From NCBI GenBank assembly GCA_964034945.1, contig OZ035960.1, positions 32,728,368-32,792,367 on the forward strand: a stretch of 64,000 bases of DNA, in the 5' to 3' direction. The position numbers and the translations under genes were made by a program. Within the stretch, counting starts at the first letter, position 1, and each line of letters opens with the position of its first letter. The notes beneath the pieces are model-generated. The model made no database searches, was not told where the DNA came from, and was given only the letters and a program-made list of their open reading frames with translations. Shown piece after piece: positions 62,801 to 64,000 of this stretch. The stretch is from Chrysopilus asiliformis. Its lineage: Eukaryota; Arthropoda; Insecta; Diptera; Rhagionidae.

Positions 62801-62814
62801 GGAGAAACTCAAGA

Positions 62815-63135
62815 AAAAATCGTGGGAAGGGGCAAGGGTCAAGGGGGAACGAATGGTCCAATTTTGCCCGTTCAAGAACTTAGCCTATCCATATAAGAGA
62901 AACGTAACTAGACAAAATTTCAAGTCTCTAACTCAATCCTTTCGAAAGTAATGATGTTCATGGGATAGATGGACGGACAAACGGACAGACGGACAAACGA
63001 ACAGACGGGCAAACGGACAGACGGACAGACAGACAGACGGAGATTTAGGCAGATGGAAGACAGACAGATGAACGAATATGCGGAAATCAAAATCTTTTGT
63101 CATCTTAACACCCTGGTGTAGTTCATTTTTGTGTC
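62815..63135 (+). repeat. Dispersed repeat with long (GGACAGAC)-type microsatellite
   Basis: AATGGTCCAATTTTGCCCGT and TTTCAAGTCTCTAACTCAAT match reversed text at 25735-25830. The run of ACGGACAGACGGACAAACG-type units spans 62965-63060. It ends CACCCTGGTGTAGTTCATTT, like the R1 family. Confidence 0.75.
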
Positions 63136-63149
63136 CGATGATTGGTTCG

Positions 63150-63425
63150 ATGCATTACAAAAACGTCCACATACTTGGAAACACTTAAATGGGATGTCCT
63201 ACCCCACCTGCCGTATTCACCAGATATTGCTCCTTCCGTCTACCGCTTGTTTCGATCGATAACGCATGGCATGTCTGAGCAACACTTTACTTCGTATGAA
63301 GATACCAAGAAATGGTTTGATTCGTGATTAGCTTCAAAAGACGAGTCGTTCTTTCGATGCGGAATTCGTATGCTGCCAGAAAGATGGAAAAAATAGTTGT
63401 AAGCGATCGGGCAATACTTTGAATA
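63150..63425 (+). pseudogene. Mariner transposase C-terminal relic
   Basis: Reads TYLETLKWDVLPHLPYSPDI, then APSVYRLF, where the third catalytic Asp of the APSDYHLF motif has become Val. THGMSEQHF and a stop follow, then LASKDESFFRCGIRMLPERW, another stop and IGQYFE. It covers only the last third of the protein. It shares the LETLxW and HGxxEQH features with 37795-38360, so both may come from the same mariner lineage. Confidence 0.88.
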
Positions 63426-64000
63426 ATCTATTTGTAACAATTTTTTCTTACAATGAAACTATTTGTTTTCTGAAAATCCCTCAAATTAAGTGAAATTTTT
63501 TAAGCTTCAGAAGCGCAATATTTAATATGAATGCCCATAATAAAGAACACAAAGCCAAAAGCTTAGCTCTTAATGTTTTCAATTTTTAAGAGCCGTATCC
63601 GTAATAGAAAAATGAACCCCTGGTATTCCATAACCCATTAAAACGACAGAAACAGATCCATTAGATACATGAGCGAATCGCATCTCCAGTCAAAGCCCTT
63701 GACTGATCGACCCCATATAAAAGTCGTCCCATTTATCCTGTATAGACAGACGTCTCTACCATTGTTGGATAGCTAAGCTCTATGAAGTCCCCATTCGAAC
63801 ACTCGACCAATTTGGCTGGCATTGAAGGTATCAGTCATTTAATTCACTTCGCACAGTGGCCATTATCACAGCCCTATGGAAACGATGGTAAAATTCAAGG
63901 GATGAAATATCACAGAAATATCTCCCCAAAATAACTACTTGAGGCCACTTCAATAATGCCGCAACGGATGGTAAGGACTTGGATACATACCTGGTCATAG
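63426..64000. other. Non-coding stretch to the window edge
   Basis: No gene, RNA or repeat is seen. Confidence 0.45.

Overview
This is eukaryotic, gene-poor, AT-rich DNA that looks like insect heterochromatin or a satellite/euchromatin boundary. The insect assignment rests on mariner-type and DUF4817-type transposase relics and on many short hAT-, Harbinger-, piggyBac- and Tc1-like elements. A fly is plausible, but the order cannot be fixed from the sequence. There are no bacterial genes, operons, CRISPR arrays, rRNA genes or intact tRNA genes. No conserved host gene is recognisable. The only single-exon ORF that looks credible is a 176-residue acidic protein on the minus strand at 43503-44033.

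Layout. Positions 1-6111 are a simple satellite that runs off the left edge. It ends in a 200-base assembly gap (6112-6311), followed by 0.9 kb of unique AT-rich DNA. Positions 7216-20327 are a second, 13.1-kb block of the same satellite. Its unit is a pair of CATTCC cores 9 bp apart, repeated every 20 or 21 bp, with at least five larger internal duplications (offsets about 371, 1452, 2023, 2105 and 3047 bp). The plus strand is almost free of G and of stop codons, so translation gives spurious ORFs of up to 4402 codons.

From 20.3 kb to the right end, the sequence is a graveyard of small transposons set in AT-rich filler. Many can be delimited exactly by terminal inverted repeats (TIRs) and target-site duplications (TSDs). 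Elements with 8-bp duplications lie at 20912-22079, 22143-22639, 28072-31412, 45242-45944 and 56967-57886. Harbinger/Tourist-like ones with TTA/TAA duplications lie at 38845-39306, 44532-44658, 44663-45172 and 46468-47371. A piggyBac-like one with TTAA lies at 37084-37312, and TA-flanked ones at 42858-43240 and 60919-61656. Several are nested or abutting. Two mariner transposase relics (37795-38360, 63150-63425) and two internally deleted copies of one DUF4817-type element (53853-54375, 58773-59329) are all inactive.

The most notable signal is the satellite. Each CATTCC core inside ACATTCCA matches the M-CAT/GT-IIC site of TEAD/Scalloped transcription factors. The cores are paired with a 3-bp gap, all point the same way, and the pairs recur at about two helical turns. 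By repeat length, roughly 1,800-1,900 such sites lie in this window. Whether they are bound is inference, but it is testable.
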